DNA of 64,000 nucleotides from Aradus depressus (lineage: Eukaryota; Arthropoda; Insecta; Hemiptera; Aradidae). The stretch is taken from NCBI GenBank assembly GCA_963662175.1, contig OY759222.1, positions 6,492,713 through 6,556,712 on the forward strand, in the 5' to 3' direction. The notes under the pieces were generated by a model that ran no database searches, was not told the origin of the DNA, and saw only the letters and a list, made by a program, of their open reading frames with translations. Positions 1 through 10,119 of the stretch are shown here, in pieces. How positions within the stretch are numbered: position 1 is the first letter of the stretch; every line of letters begins with the position of its first letter. Made by a program: the position numbers and the translations under genes.

Positions 1-300
1 GGTATTACCGGTTGGTTGAGAAGGGATTAAAGATCATGATCAGAGTCGCATTTGTTTACAAAACAAACAACAGGTGTCCAGAAAATTTTGTTACGTGAAT
101 TTCTTGTCTTCAATTATTAATGCAAAATTTCCTATTAGCTGTAAATGTTTAATTAATTGTTTTACGGCGTTTTGAAATGATTGATGATCTCGAAATTTAA
201 AACTTAGCTTGAATTAAATATTTTGCCATATAACTATGTGTAACTGCAAAAGAAAAACAAAATTATAAATTGTCCGAAAATTTTTGTTACTGATTGTAGA

Positions 301-930
301 TTGGAATTTGCAAAAACCCATCTCAGCAAGCCAATGGAATTTTGGCAAAGCGTCCTCATTAGTGATGAGAGCAAATTTAACGTTTTTGGAAGTGACGGGA
401 AAAAATATATCTGGCGAAAACCAAATAATCAGCTTAAACGCCTTAATGTCACACCTACGGTAAAACATGGTGGAGGTCATGTGATGGTTTGGGGAGGTGT
501 GGCTTACAATGGGGTAGGCAATCTTGTCCCAATTGAATCTGTCATGGCTGCTGATACCTACGTCAACATTTTGCGCCATAATCTCCGAGCTAGTGCCATC
601 AAATTGAATATGGAAAATATTTTTGTATTCCAACAGGACAATGATCCAAAACACAAGGCCAATAAAACCAGAGAATGGCTTCTTTATAATGCGCCCAGGA
701 TGCTAAAAACCCCTCCCCAATCTCCACATTTAAATATTATAGAACATGTTTGCAACTATTTAGACCTTAACATTCGAAAACATAAAATTAAGGGAAAAAA
801 TAATTCAAAAGGAATTTTATTGGACGAGTAGAATGATGTTGACGTTAACTTCATAAAAAATGTAGTTAATTCCATGCCAAGGAGGCTTCAGGCTGTGATA
901 GACGCCAATGGACTTTATACCAATTATTAA
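301..930 (+). pseudogene. Tc1-like transposase, C-terminal part with premature stop
   Basis: This frame encodes the DDE catalytic part of a Tc1 transposase, the nuclease that cuts and joins the transposon ends at TA sites. Visible motifs are DESKFN (first Asp), the QQDNDPKH block (second Asp) and SPHLNIIEH (Glu), with 34 residues between second Asp and Glu, that is DD34E. The triad is intact. An in-frame TAG at 829-831 interrupts it. The same frame then continues with a typical Tc1 C-terminus (SMPRRLQAVIDANG) to a stop at 928-930. There is no ATG at the start and the DNA-binding N-terminal domains are absent, so the copy is inactive. Confidence 0.85.
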
Positions 931-989
931 ATATATTATAGGTTGTTTTATTGATTTTATAATAATTTTTATTTAAAGTTTTATATTAT

Positions 990-1190
990 GTGCAAATACT
1001 TTTGAACGGAGCTTTTTAAAAAAAAATTGTTATAAAAATATGTATTCTTATTTCGCATTAACGGGTTTTACGCAAATATATGCTTAAATAAATAACGTTT
1101 TTGTGTACCTAGTTATATGATTTTTTTAGTTGTCCCTTACTATGATTATGAGTAAAATATTGCTTGTGCAAATACTTTTGAACGCCACTG
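990..1190 (+). repeat. Right terminal repeat of the Tc1 element, IR/DR type
   Basis: Two direct copies of GTGCAAATACTTTTGAACG (990-1008 and 1166-1184) lie about 176 bp apart, the outer one abutting the element end. In Sleeping Beauty-like Tc1 elements such paired sites bind the transposase. Here the function is inferred from position only. Confidence 0.7.
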
Positions 1191-1192
1191 TA

Positions 1193-1904
1193 TGTAGATT
1201 TAATACATTTAAAAAAAACTATTCTTAAATGCAAAATGTACTTAGAAAAATGAATAAAAGAATATTTGTCTTATTTAAAAAGTAGGATTTAAACGATAAG
1301 AAAAATTCAAGGAAGCTTTGTTATTCTGTTAAGAATTAATAAAATATTAGGCTTATGGTACTAAATTCCAAGTTCATTTTGGGCTTAACTCCACCAGTAT
1401 TTGTTAAGCCATGGTTAAAGATGGTAGCAATACCGAAAGTACTCCCATATTTTATATGTATTTTGTGAAATAGACAATATTAAACATACGTTTTTTCTTT
1501 TATATTTATTAAGTGTTTCACAATATCTCTGCAGAAAATGTTATGCTGAGGAAATCACATTGATTAAATAATGTTTTCTTTCTCTTTATAAAAGAAAATT
1601 AAATATATTTAAATATCAAGAACATGAAACACAAAGAAAAGAAAGATCATCAAATTAGGCATAAATAATGAGATAAGAAGAAAAGACCGAAGAACGAGGC
1701 TTAATTTGCACGTATTCTTTTGTAATTCATTTGTTTTATAAATCCTCGACGAAAAACAAAAAAAAGCATTTAAATTTTAAATTCTATGCGCTGAATATTC
1801 CACTTTTTTGAATCTCATTTACAATTATTATTTTTATTTTCGTATACCTTTAGGCAGTATTGTTGTAATCTTGCGAAAATACAAGTTTTTATTGAATTTT
1901 ACGT
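1193..1904. other. AT-rich stretch, no gene seen
   Basis: No open frame, RNA gene or motif is recognisable. Positions about 1395-1490 (containing GGTAGCAATACCGAAA) recur in inverted orientation at about 58148-58245, so this part is an unnamed dispersed repeat. Confidence 0.6.
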
Positions 1905-2465
1905 TTCAAGGTCGTCTGAATAAGTTTTGACCATTTTCGCAATGATGACTGTGCGTGTTATTTGATTGAAAAATGTGCGCTCTAACGCAGAAACGATTGT
2001 AGCTATGAAGTTGAATTTTGAGATGAAGATGTCACATGTGCTAAATGTTAAATCTGATTAAATTTTAGCCAAAATCGAACAGAAATTGAGACTACTAAAC
2101 CAGTTTTCTTGAGGACTAAGTACATTTTACTTACCTTATGCTAATGACCTACTCAAACATCTTTTCAGCTAAACGTTGTAGAGAAAGCAGAAAGACACGT
2201 TTTATATAAAATACCATTTTTTGAGATAGATGAGTAAAACCGTCCTGAAATGTTTGGAAATACATATTTTAGACGTTTCCTTGATTTACCCGAAAACGGT
2301 ATAGAAAAATTTATTCTTACCAAAAATATAACTTATTAAATTTCCAATCGATGAAAATATATCCTCGGATTTCATACGGGATCAATACGGCCAACGTTAT
2401 AACGCCAGAAGGAATGGAAAATAAATTTCCATTATTAGGAAATATTTTAAAATAATGTTTAAATT
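1905..2465 (+). repeat. Dispersed repeat family B, copy 1
   Basis: Shares an ordered series of motifs with 6255-6660 and 55600-56050, and in reverse with 40150-40290: a GTTTTGACCATTTTCGC block, a TGTAGCTATGAA block, a GTCACATGTG block and a GATCAATACGGC block. No coding capacity is visible. I do not recognise the superfamily. Confidence 0.6.
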
Positions 2466-2489
2466 CAGTAGTTTTTATGATAAATTACA

Positions 2490-2705
2490 TTGAGGACTTT
2501 CATATACCAACCACACGCTTACAGATCACTCTCCACCTCCTCCTAAAAATCATTTCATTTTGGCATTACTGGTTATAAGAAAGTCACTCTCAGAATTACT
2601 ATGTACATTGATATACCGCTACACCCCATAATACAATTATGCAATTATTTTGAGAAAAGGTAATTGGAGAGAGAGTGTAACTGGATGTAACATTAAAATT
2701 TAGTT
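2490..2705 (+). mobile_element. MITE family C, degraded copy
   Basis: It resembles the better preserved copy at 6979-7217: ACCAACCACACGCTTACAG near the left, a CATTTTGGCATTACTGG block in the middle and a GGAGAGAGAGTG stretch at the right. The outer GGCCATTACAG ends are lost. It directly follows a family B copy, an arrangement seen again near 6.6-7.2 kb. Confidence 0.5.
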
Positions 2706-2791
2706 AGCTATTTGATTAAATATATTAAATTTTAATATTTCATTTTGTCAAAAAATTGCAGGACTATGGAGTAAGATGAATCTATCCTCAC

Positions 2792-2986
2792 CACAGAAAG
2801 AAGGGAAGCCAGCAGACGAGGAATGCAGACATGATGATGCCAAGAGTCCGAGCCGCCTTTCGTTCTCTCTTCATCTTGGAGGTGGTGGCCAGGGGCCGGA
2901 GTGTCTCAGGACTGCCCACGTTCACACCTGCAGCCATACCGTTGATCTGAAGGTGCTTGTTCAAGAGGGCAGTCGCCACTTTGCTC
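2792..2986 (-). CDS. Internal exon of a biogenic amine GPCR (octopamine beta-type)
   Basis: This 195-bp exon encodes 65 residues covering the end of the third intracellular loop and transmembrane helix 6 of a class A receptor. Such receptors sit in the plasma membrane and pass amine signals to G proteins. Seen in the sequence: a basic loop end ([13 protein letters not shown]) running into [16 protein letters not shown], which carries the FxxCWxPFF signature of helix 6. A polypyrimidine tract and TTTAG acceptor precede the first base, and a GTGAGG donor follows the TG of the last Trp codon. Both junctions are phase 2, so the exon keeps frame. The wording around helix 6 is closest to arthropod beta-adrenergic-like octopamine receptors. 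Serotonin or dopamine receptors are alternatives. No neighbouring exon was found within the window, so introns are long. Confidence 0.8.
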
Positions 2987-3082
2987 CTAAAGACAAGAGA
3001 GACAATCATACGTTAATTGTGTAGTAGCAGAAAAAGATGGGAAGCAAACTAGGATTTTACTATTAAAAATTAAAAAAAAAAA

Positions 3083-3557
3083 AGTCATCGGTGAATCACC
3101 GGCAGTGTTCTTCCCCAGCACGAATTAGTCAATTAAGTTTTTGCTCTCCCTCTAAAACCAATTTTTATAAACGTGTCGATACATTCATTATATCAGCAGT
3201 TATTAGGGAGAGCCTCCTCTGATCCCTGCCTTCCTTTTTGCTGATTTTGTTGAAAATTAATATTTGTTGTCCTCATGGGGTTTTCAATTTACATATGAAA
3301 TTTCGTGTAAATACATTCAATATAACAATTGTTAGAGTTTTTGTGTTAATCCTCCCCCTTAACCTCCCCTTTCCTATGGCCGATTCGACTTAAAATCAAT
3401 AGGTGTCGTTCTTAGAGGGTTCTGAATTCACATATACAATTTCGTGTCGCTACATTCATTTTATCAGGAGTTATCGTGTTCACAGACACACATACTTTTT
3501 TTTTTTTTTCATTTTTGGAATATATATATATATATTTCGTATAGTTGGGGAAGTAAA
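3083..3557 (+). repeat. Dispersed repeat family A, first copy
   Basis: Family A is the most abundant repeat here. Its order is: a head with GGTGAATCACCGGCA, then TACTTCCCCAGCACGAATTA and TTTTCGCTCTCCCTC; one or more body modules of about 120 bp (GTGTCGATACATTCATTA, GGCAGTTATTAG, GAGTTAAGCC, a C-rich patch, AATCAATAGGTGTCGTC); an ACAGACACACA patch; a tail with GAAATTCCGTTGAAAACTC and CCCTATACTTCGTATAGC, which can pair as a short hairpin and ends near GGGGAAGTA. This copy has the head, two body modules and a degraded tail. No coding capacity is visible and the transposition class is unclear. Confidence 0.75.
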
Positions 3558-3846
3558 AAAAAATTTTATGTGGTCATAATAGTGCTCTGACAGAGAAAAA
3601 CTCGTTATTCGGGTTTCTTAATACGAATAATAGATATGTTGACATGTCTGTAATAATAGATATGTTGATAAATAAATATATATATATATATTTAATATAA
3701 AAATTAATACGACTTAAAAAGATTAATAAATAGTAAATAATAATAGGATTAAAAAGTAATAAGTAATATTAGGAAAAATATAATAGCATTTGATCACAAT
3801 AATGATTTAAATAGTATTCTGGTAAGGCTGGTCTAGCAAGAGAGGT
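3558..3846. other. AT-rich, (TA)n-bearing stretch
   Basis: Low-complexity AT-rich DNA. It lies just downstream (minus strand) of the LINE stop codon and is probably that LINE's 3' untranslated region. Confidence 0.4.
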
Positions 3847-4393
3847 TCAACATTTTCCATTCAAGTACCTCATAATTTCATCCCCGGTTAGTTGTTCTCT
3901 TGCAAACCATTTCAACCTAATATCACTGAGTCTTGAGCAAATAGCGAGAAAATGGTATGTACTGTCCATTACTGGCAGACCACACATCTCACAATATTCA
4001 TTATCATCATCACAGAATGGCTCCTTTTTTAAGGTGTATTACCCCTGCACGCGCTCTCACTATCCATATTTGTATAATATAACTCCATAACTCCTGAGAG
4101 ATATTGCTGTTGAGGTAGTGACTCTCACTTGATTCGAACAACAACTCTCTGTAAACAGAGTATCGTTCACATTTCTCAACACTTCTCCGATACTTCCTCT
4201 CGAACTGTGCACCAACACTCTCTAGGATTTGATCAAGTATCCCGCCCCATTCATTTAAATTGTCCAAATCAAGCTCTGCACTCATTCCGCCTTCACTAAG
4301 CAACTTCTTCATACCTTGAAACCAGCCTATTTTACTCTTATATATATAACAAAAATCATCATAGCCAATAGAAACAAGAAACATTACTTTCAT
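3847..4393 (-). pseudogene. Non-LTR retrotransposon (LINE), C-terminal end, frameshifted
   Basis: The minus strand encodes the C-terminal end of a LINE polyprotein. The upstream frame (4393 to about 4027) has a region with SVEKCERYSVYREL. The reading then shifts by one base within a run of A at about 4026. In the new frame it continues with EYCEMCGLPVM and HFLAIC, a CCHC zinc knuckle typical of LINE C-termini, and stops at 3847. The reverse transcriptase core is missing, so this is a 5'-truncated, dead copy. The clade is uncertain. Confidence 0.65.
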
Positions 4394-5016
4394 GCTTACG
4401 GGATGTCAGGTACTTGTTAGAAATTCCTATCCTAGGTAAATAAATAAGTAAACAACGTTTAGAACTGCCACAGTAGAGGTAGAGTGGGGCTCAAATCATC
4501 CAAAGCGACAGCAGTGGGCGATATGATCTTGGATAGCCTGCTTCTTTTGTACAACTTTTATAATCTTTTCTAAAAACATTTTTTTTATTTTTCCTTGTTG
4601 GTCCTCCTAATGTTTGGACTGAGGGTGCAATTTTCCGTTGATACGCCTATAGCCTGCCCCCATTGTGAAAAGAATAGTTAGGTCATTCCGGGCACGTAGG
4701 GCCACGTTTTGTTGAATCTGGGGTTCTCAGTTATCCTTGGCATCCCTTCGACATTCCCTAATATACCCCGCCCTCTCATCTTATAAATATACCTTCTATA
4801 CCTTATAAATTTTCGGATACGGGAATTTCGTTCTCTAAAAGAGGAATTTCTTTTCTAGATAAACCCATTACTAAAGATTCTAGGTAGTTACTTCAGGTAG
4901 GGGAAGTTACGTAATAGAAACACAAAACAAAATCGATATAATGTTTTATCGGAATTTGAAGTTTACCAACCTCCTAAAAGTACTTGCGTTAATCGTTCAA
5001 ATATTTTATGTGATGA
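4394..5016. other. No recognisable feature
   Basis: Mixed-composition intergenic DNA. I see no frame, repeat family or RNA gene here. Confidence 0.5.
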
Positions 5017-5017
5017 G

Positions 5018-5332
5018 AGCGCCGGTAGCTCAGAGGTAGCGTGCTAGCTTACCGAGTTCAAGATCACGGGCTCGAAACCCGGCTGAGATGGGTTTTTTAT
5101 CTGGGAGGTGAAAAAACCTGACGTCCTTTGGATTGGGTGTTAAGCGATGGTCCCGAGCCAGTACGATCTTAGCAGGTACTCGTTAAAGACCCTTATCGAA
5201 AGTACCTAACTAAACATGGGTAGGCCAAATTTAGGACTCCCATTGTAGAGTCAGGCCTATGTTCAAAAGACCGCTCCCGTAGTAGGCGATGACTTCTTAG
5301 TTAAAGGCCGGACATGAGTCACAATTATTAAC
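5018..5332 (+). mobile_element. tRNA-derived SINE, full-length copy
   Basis: The head is tRNA-like with RNA polymerase III promoter elements: box A TAGCTCAGAGG at 5026-5036 and a box B-like GCTCGAAACCC at about 5070. The body contains GGGAGGTGAAAAAACC, a GGTCCCGAGCC block, GGTACTCGTTAAAGACCC and a 3' part with CATGAGTCACAATTA. At least a dozen copies or pieces occur in this window in both orientations. Such SINEs move with LINE enzymes, and the partner LINE is not identified. Confidence 0.85.
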
Positions 5333-6254
5333 TATACGTAAATTTAGAAGTCCCTCAATAAGATATATGTTACGGTGCATCTGGTAATTGTGTAGAATCA
5401 CCGGCGATTGTACAGAATCACCTTCGTTCCTTCAGGTTGTCAGAAGCATATAAGGAAGACACGTGTCGATTTTCAGTTAATCAGGCAAAGTAGAGGAAGG
5501 GTTCCTTAGGGCAATTACATAGATAGGGAGGGGGCTTGCAGGTCTCTTGCCCACTACCAACTAATCATTTAAATATATCTAAAAGTCTACATTATCATTT
5601 ATCTGATGTTTCTTGAACGTTTGAAAGCCTCTGGGGAATCTCATTCTAGAATATATATTTCTTGAAAGATAATGAAAACTAATAGAGCAACAAGAAAAAA
5701 ACAAGGGGAAAAAAATATTAAGAAATAAACTTTAATAAAATAACAAAAGCCATTTAAGAGGAAAAAAAAATACAATAAAATAAAATAAGCAGAAAAGGGA
5801 AACACAAGAGAAAAGTGTGGTAAAATTGGTGTAGAACTTTAGTATAGCTTTAGAAGATGAAAGAAGCAGGTATCTGGGAGAGCGGGGAGCACATAAAGAG
5901 ATTAGATAAGGAGAGGGGTGGGGGGAGTTCCTTAGGGAGGAAAACCCAAAAAGGGCTGTGACATGAAAGGACTTCATTATAGGGCGGGGAAATTAAAAAG
6001 AACAAAAGATGGAGTCAAGTATGATCCCCGACCACCCACCCCTCTCACAAGGTTTATATAAATATAAAAAAGTAAATAGAATTGAAAAATATAGGAAATA
6101 TTCTGAAAAGTAATCTAGTGTAGAGCAGGAGCATGGTGAGAGGTCGCCACTGGAAGTAGGCAAGGAGGGAATGCAAAACTCGGCAACGCTGCATTCACTG
6201 TTTAAACCAGACTCCTATAGTAAGAATCCGAGATCGAGTTTTCAACTGATCTTC
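5333..6254. other. No recognisable feature
   Basis: Purine-rich on the plus strand between about 5700 and 6000. The frames here are low-complexity and show no protein motif. Confidence 0.5.
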
Positions 6255-6660
6255 ACATTTCAAGGTCCCCTGAATACGTTTTGACCATTTTCGCGATGTT
6301 GTCTGTCTAGGTGTGTGTGTATGTGATTGAAAAGTTGTGAGCTCTCTACCGCAAAAAGGATTGTAGCTATGAACTTGAAATTTGGAATGAAGGGGTCACA
6401 TGTTTTAACTTAGGTCTGATTAGATTTTGTCCGTAATCAAACGAAAATTACAACTTTTTCCCATATATTTTTAGACGTTTCCTTGATTTACCCGAAAACG
6501 GTTATCCTATCGAAATATTGGTTCTCACCAAAATTGTTTCTTATAAAATTTACAATAGCTTATAAATCCTCAGATTTGAAATAGGATCAATACGGCAAAA
6601 GTTATAGCCCCCGAAGAATGTAAACTAAATGTTTATAAGAAAGAAATATATATAATATAT
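6255..6660 (+). repeat. Dispersed repeat family B, copy 2
   Basis: Parallels copy 1 from TTTCAAGGTCCCCTGAATAC through GTAGCTATGAACTTGAAATT, GGGTCACATG and GGATCAATACGGC. Several internal deletions relative to copy 1. Confidence 0.6.
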
Positions 6661-6784
6661 AAGTAATTTTTAAATCGTAACTCATAGCAACAAACTTTAA
6701 AATATGGTTTTGTATTAGTAGTTATTATTATTTTTTTTTTTTTGGCTTTATGTACGGTGCATATTAGCCATGTCAATGTGTTGT

Positions 6785-6935
6785 TATCAAGTTATTTACG
6801 ACATCCATGGCCCCGGGAGGGAGTTCTATCTACGAAATAAAACTCACTCCCGGACGGGATTCGAACCCGCAAACCATAGTGGGACCATGCGACCAAAGCC
6901 CTACGCTCTAGCCCGCACGGCCACCATGGCCCCCT
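6785..6935 (-). mobile_element. Second tRNA-derived SINE type (Ser/Leu-like head)
   Basis: Read on the minus strand this begins GGGGCCATGGTGGCCGTGC. It has a box A-like TGGCCGTGCGG, one base from the class II tRNA box A, and a perfect box B GGTTCGAATCC within GCGGGTTCGAATCCCGTCC. The head resembles tRNA-Ser or tRNA-Leu, but no clean cloverleaf or anticodon arm is evident. A short SINE is more likely than a functional tRNA gene. Both outer edges carry GGGGCCATGG-like sequence in opposite orientation. Confidence 0.6.
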
Positions 6936-6978
6936 ATTAGTAGTTTGTTTTAAGAATTATGAAAAATATATCTGAGGC

Positions 6979-7217
6979 GGCCATTACAGAATTTTCTTAT
7001 ATCAACAACGCTTACAGATCACTCTCTCCCCCCCTCCCCTCCTCAAAATCATTTAATTTTGTCTCTTTGAACAGCGTAATCTTGAGAGTAGACATTCTTA
7101 TACCCTGTAATCCCAGTATGAAATAATTTTGGGAAAGGGGGGGGGGGGGGGGGGGGGGGAGAGAGAGAGAGTGATCTGTAAGCGTGGTTGGTGGTATAAG
7201 AAAATCCTGTAATGGCC
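6979..7217 (+). mobile_element. MITE family C, best preserved copy
   Basis: Terminal inverted repeats of about 50 bp: GGCCATTACAG plus a TTTTCTTATA block and CGCTTACAGATCACTCTC at the left, and the complement at the right ending CTGTAATGGCC at 7217. The interior holds a pure G run of about 23 followed by (GA)n near 7137-7171. No coding capacity. Relatives lie at 2490, 30369, 34067 and 54945. The superfamily is unknown. Confidence 0.75.
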
Positions 7218-7718
7218 CATCACATTTATTTTTTTTATTTTTTCAGTTATCGACTATTGTATAAGCAACATAATAGCATTTTTGTGTTACAGCAAAATAT
7301 CTTGAGAGGGAAAACGAGAAAGTGCCAAAAAGTTGGAAGGAAAGAAATGTTAAGGTTGTATATAAAAAACTTATATTATCTGGGGAATCCAGAAAATTAA
7401 GGCCTGGAAACACTGGTATTGCTACCACTTTAGTTGACTTTCCAGGCTTATCTTATTTACAGGTCTTAACTGTGATTCCTTGTTCGTTTTTCATTTACAA
7501 AAATAAATGTGTACAATTACAAGGACACATTTTTTTATTATTAAATACATTATTGAGTATTAAAAAATAAAAAGCTAAGTAATTGCACTAAGGTTCTACG
7601 CATGTAAACCAATCTTTAATAATAGTTCAACTGATTATAAACATTACCTATCTGTTATTTCGTTGTGGAGAACATTTTGAAATCCAAGACAGTGAGTAAC
7701 TCATTATTCACTATTTTC
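7218..7718. other. No recognisable gene
   Basis: Overlapping short frames on both strands but no protein motif. A small inverted repeat (AGGCCTGGAAA at about 7400 and TTTCCAGGCTT at about 7440) lies within it. Confidence 0.45.
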
Positions 7719-8469
7719 TAGTGGTGTCAAACTATCGATAGTCGGCCGGTAGTATCGAATGTTCTTGGCAAAACCATCGATTGATCGCGAGTAATATGTA
7801 AATTCTGAAACATGAATTTCGAACAAGAAAAGCAATTGCCGCTGAAAAGACTTCGGTTTCCGTACGGTTGGCTATTCCGTCATTACCCAAGAAAAGAGGT
7901 TTCGTCCCAAACAGTATTATCAGTTCCTATAACCTACTAGTTAATATATTTTTTATTAAACAGTTAATATGTTTTTATTAAAAAAAAATGTTTTTATTGA
8001 GAAAAACAAGTTTTTTTAAAATGTATACTTCAGTTAACAGTTCATATAAAATGAACAAGTACGTAAACCAAAAATCGATATTGAAAAAAGGTTATGTTAA
8101 AAATATCTATATTTTAATAAAATTTAGCATCAAATGTGCTGTTTTATTTTGTGGCCCTAGGATCATCTGCTAAGATGGAAAATGAATAAATTAGGTGCCT
8201 ACCTTATTAACAAAGAATTTACAGTTCCTCCTTACAAGTCTGGTGTATGTCATTTTTTGTCATCCCAGTAAAAAATAGTCAAAGAAGTAGAATTCTGTAA
8301 ACTTATCATAAAATAAGAGAATATAGGTAAGAAATTGGAAAGAGCAATTCATTTTAAATCACAATTTCAAATGCTAATTACAATCGATATTAAACATAAC
8401 AATTGATAATATTCGTAGGTCAAATCCAACCGATTAATCAATAGCACTATCGATAGTTCGACACCACTA
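7719..8469 (+). mobile_element. hAT-type MITE with 8-bp target duplication
   Basis: Inverted ends TAGTGGTGTCAAACTATCGA (left, from 7719) and the complement with one change (right, to 8469). It is flanked by CTATTTTC (7711-7718) and CTATGTTC (8470-8477), an 8-bp duplication with one mismatch, as expected for the hAT superfamily. It is 751 bp long with no transposase frame, so non-autonomous. Its interior (about 7988-8285) recurs at 48612-48905. Confidence 0.85.
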
Positions 8470-8619
8470 CTATGTTCCAATAGTTTTAATGATCTGGCCA
8501 GTACAAAAGAAAACTTGTAGAAAGCTAATGAACCCAATTATTGTGTGAAGAAAACATACAACTGTTGTTATATAACTAAAAACACTTTATTAAAAAGAAA
8601 CAATACTACTTTTAAAAAA

Positions 8620-9009
8620 AGTTGTCGATGAATAACCGGCAATGTACCTCCCCAGAACGAATTAATCTATTAACGTTTCGCTTCCCCTGCAAAACCAGTC
8701 GACCATTTGCGCTAATATTCAATAGTTGAATAACATCGGGGCTCCTAAATCCTCATACTATATTTTGTGTCGATAAGTTCATTACAACGGCATTTATTAA
8801 GATTTATGAGTTGATCATCTCCCCTTCAGCCGATATCGCTGAAATTTGACAGGTTATTTCCTCATAGCGACTTGACGCTAAATATGACTTTTCATTTGAT
8901 ACATTCATTACATCGGCAGTTATTCGTGTTTTGGGTTGAGCCCCCATCTAATTCCCCCTTCGCTTCTGCCAATTCCGCTGAAAATTGATGTGTGTCGTCC
9001 TTATAGGGT
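8620..9009 (+). repeat. Family A copy (head and two body modules)
   Basis: Starts with TGTCGATGAATAACCGGCAA and TACCTCCCCAGAACGAATTA, then two body modules. It is cut off at 9009 where the 555-bp duplicated unit begins. Confidence 0.7.
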
Positions 9010-10119
9010 TCAGGAGACACGGCAGTGTCTCTGGCCAAGTCCGAAAAAATCCGAAAAAAAAGAAAGAAAAAGACACTGCTGTGTAACTTTTCTCGTGACA
9101 CTAAATGCCACTTTTTGCATCAACAAAAGTATGTTATGCAATAACAAAATAACATTTTTCTCTACATAGTTGTGTCGAGAACTCCGAGCTGAACAAAATG
9201 AAAAAAAAAAGTAGACAAAAAAGTTCATATTTGACCAAGTTACAAGGGGTCAAAGTCAGCAAAAAATAACTTTTTTTTTTCTTCTTCCTTTTTCAGTGTC
9301 CGGACGTCCGGATATCGTCATCAAAGTTTCAAAATATTTCATTTTAATTATGTGGAACGTTGTTATGCAGTGATAGTTAATACAGTGTAATAGTGACAGT
9401 TACAAATTCCCACGTTACCAACCTGAGGGTTGCGGGTTCGAATCCGCACCAGTAATATCAACATTCTTTGCTAATAGCCAACGTTACCAACCCGAGGGTT
9501 GCGGGTTCGAATCCCCCCGAGTAATATCAACTTATTTTACAAAATGCTCACGTTACGAACCCAATCAGGAGACACGGCAGTGTCTCTGGCCAAGTCCGAA
9601 AAAATCCGAAAAAAAAGAAAGAAAAAGACACTGCTGTGTAACTTTTCTCGTGACACTAAATGCCACTTTTTGCATCAACAAAAGTATGTTATGCAATAAC
9701 AAAATAACATTTTTCTCTACATAGTTGTGTCGAGAACTCCGAGCTGAACAAAATGAAAAAAAAAAGTAGACAAAAAAGTTCATATTTGACCAAGTTACAA
9801 GGGGTCAAAGTCAGCAAAAAATAACTTTTTTTTTTCTTCTTCCTTTTTCAGTGTCCGGACGTCCGGATGACGTCATCAAAGTTTCAAAATATTTCATTTT
9901 AATTATGTGGAACGTTGTTATGCAGTGATAGTTAATACAGTGTAATAGTGACAGTTACAAATTCCCACGTTACCAACCTGAGGGTTGCGGGTTCGAATCC
10001 GCACCAGTAATATCAACATTCTTTGCTAATAGCCAACGTTACCAACCCGAGGGTTGCGGGTTCGAATCCCCCCGAGTAATATCAACTTATTTTACAAAAT
10101 GCTCACGTTACGAACCCAA
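9010..10119 (+). repeat. Recent 555-bp tandem duplication
   Basis: Copy 1 spans 9010-9564 and copy 2 spans 9565-10119. They are almost identical. One visible change is GATATCGTCATC (about 9310) against GATGACGTCATC (about 9866). Each copy contains a unique part starting CAGGAGACACGGCAGTGTC and ends with two units of the 69-bp B-box satellite, so the duplication probably arose by unequal exchange through the satellite. The 72-codon frames inside are not supported as genes. Confidence 0.9.

Larger units (their letters stand above)
1..1192 (+). mobile_element. Tc1-type DNA transposon, right part
   Basis: The window opens inside a Tc1/mariner-superfamily element. A transposase C-terminal half (301-930) is followed by an AT-rich tail. 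The right end is at 1190 (...CGCCACTG), followed by TA at 1191-1192, the usual Tc1 target duplication. The motif GTGCAAATACTTTTGAACG occurs twice, at 990-1008 and 1166-1184, in the same orientation. That is the inner/outer direct-repeat layout (IR/DR) of some Tc1 elements. No matching left inverted repeat is present, so the left end lies outside the window or is lost. Positions 1-300 show no recognisable transposase N-terminus. Confidence 0.85.

Noticed and set aside
6785..6935. Functional tRNA-Ser or tRNA-Leu gene
   Set aside because: Boxes A and B are present, but no regular acceptor or anticodon stems, and the edges are inverted copies of each other, so a SINE is favoured.
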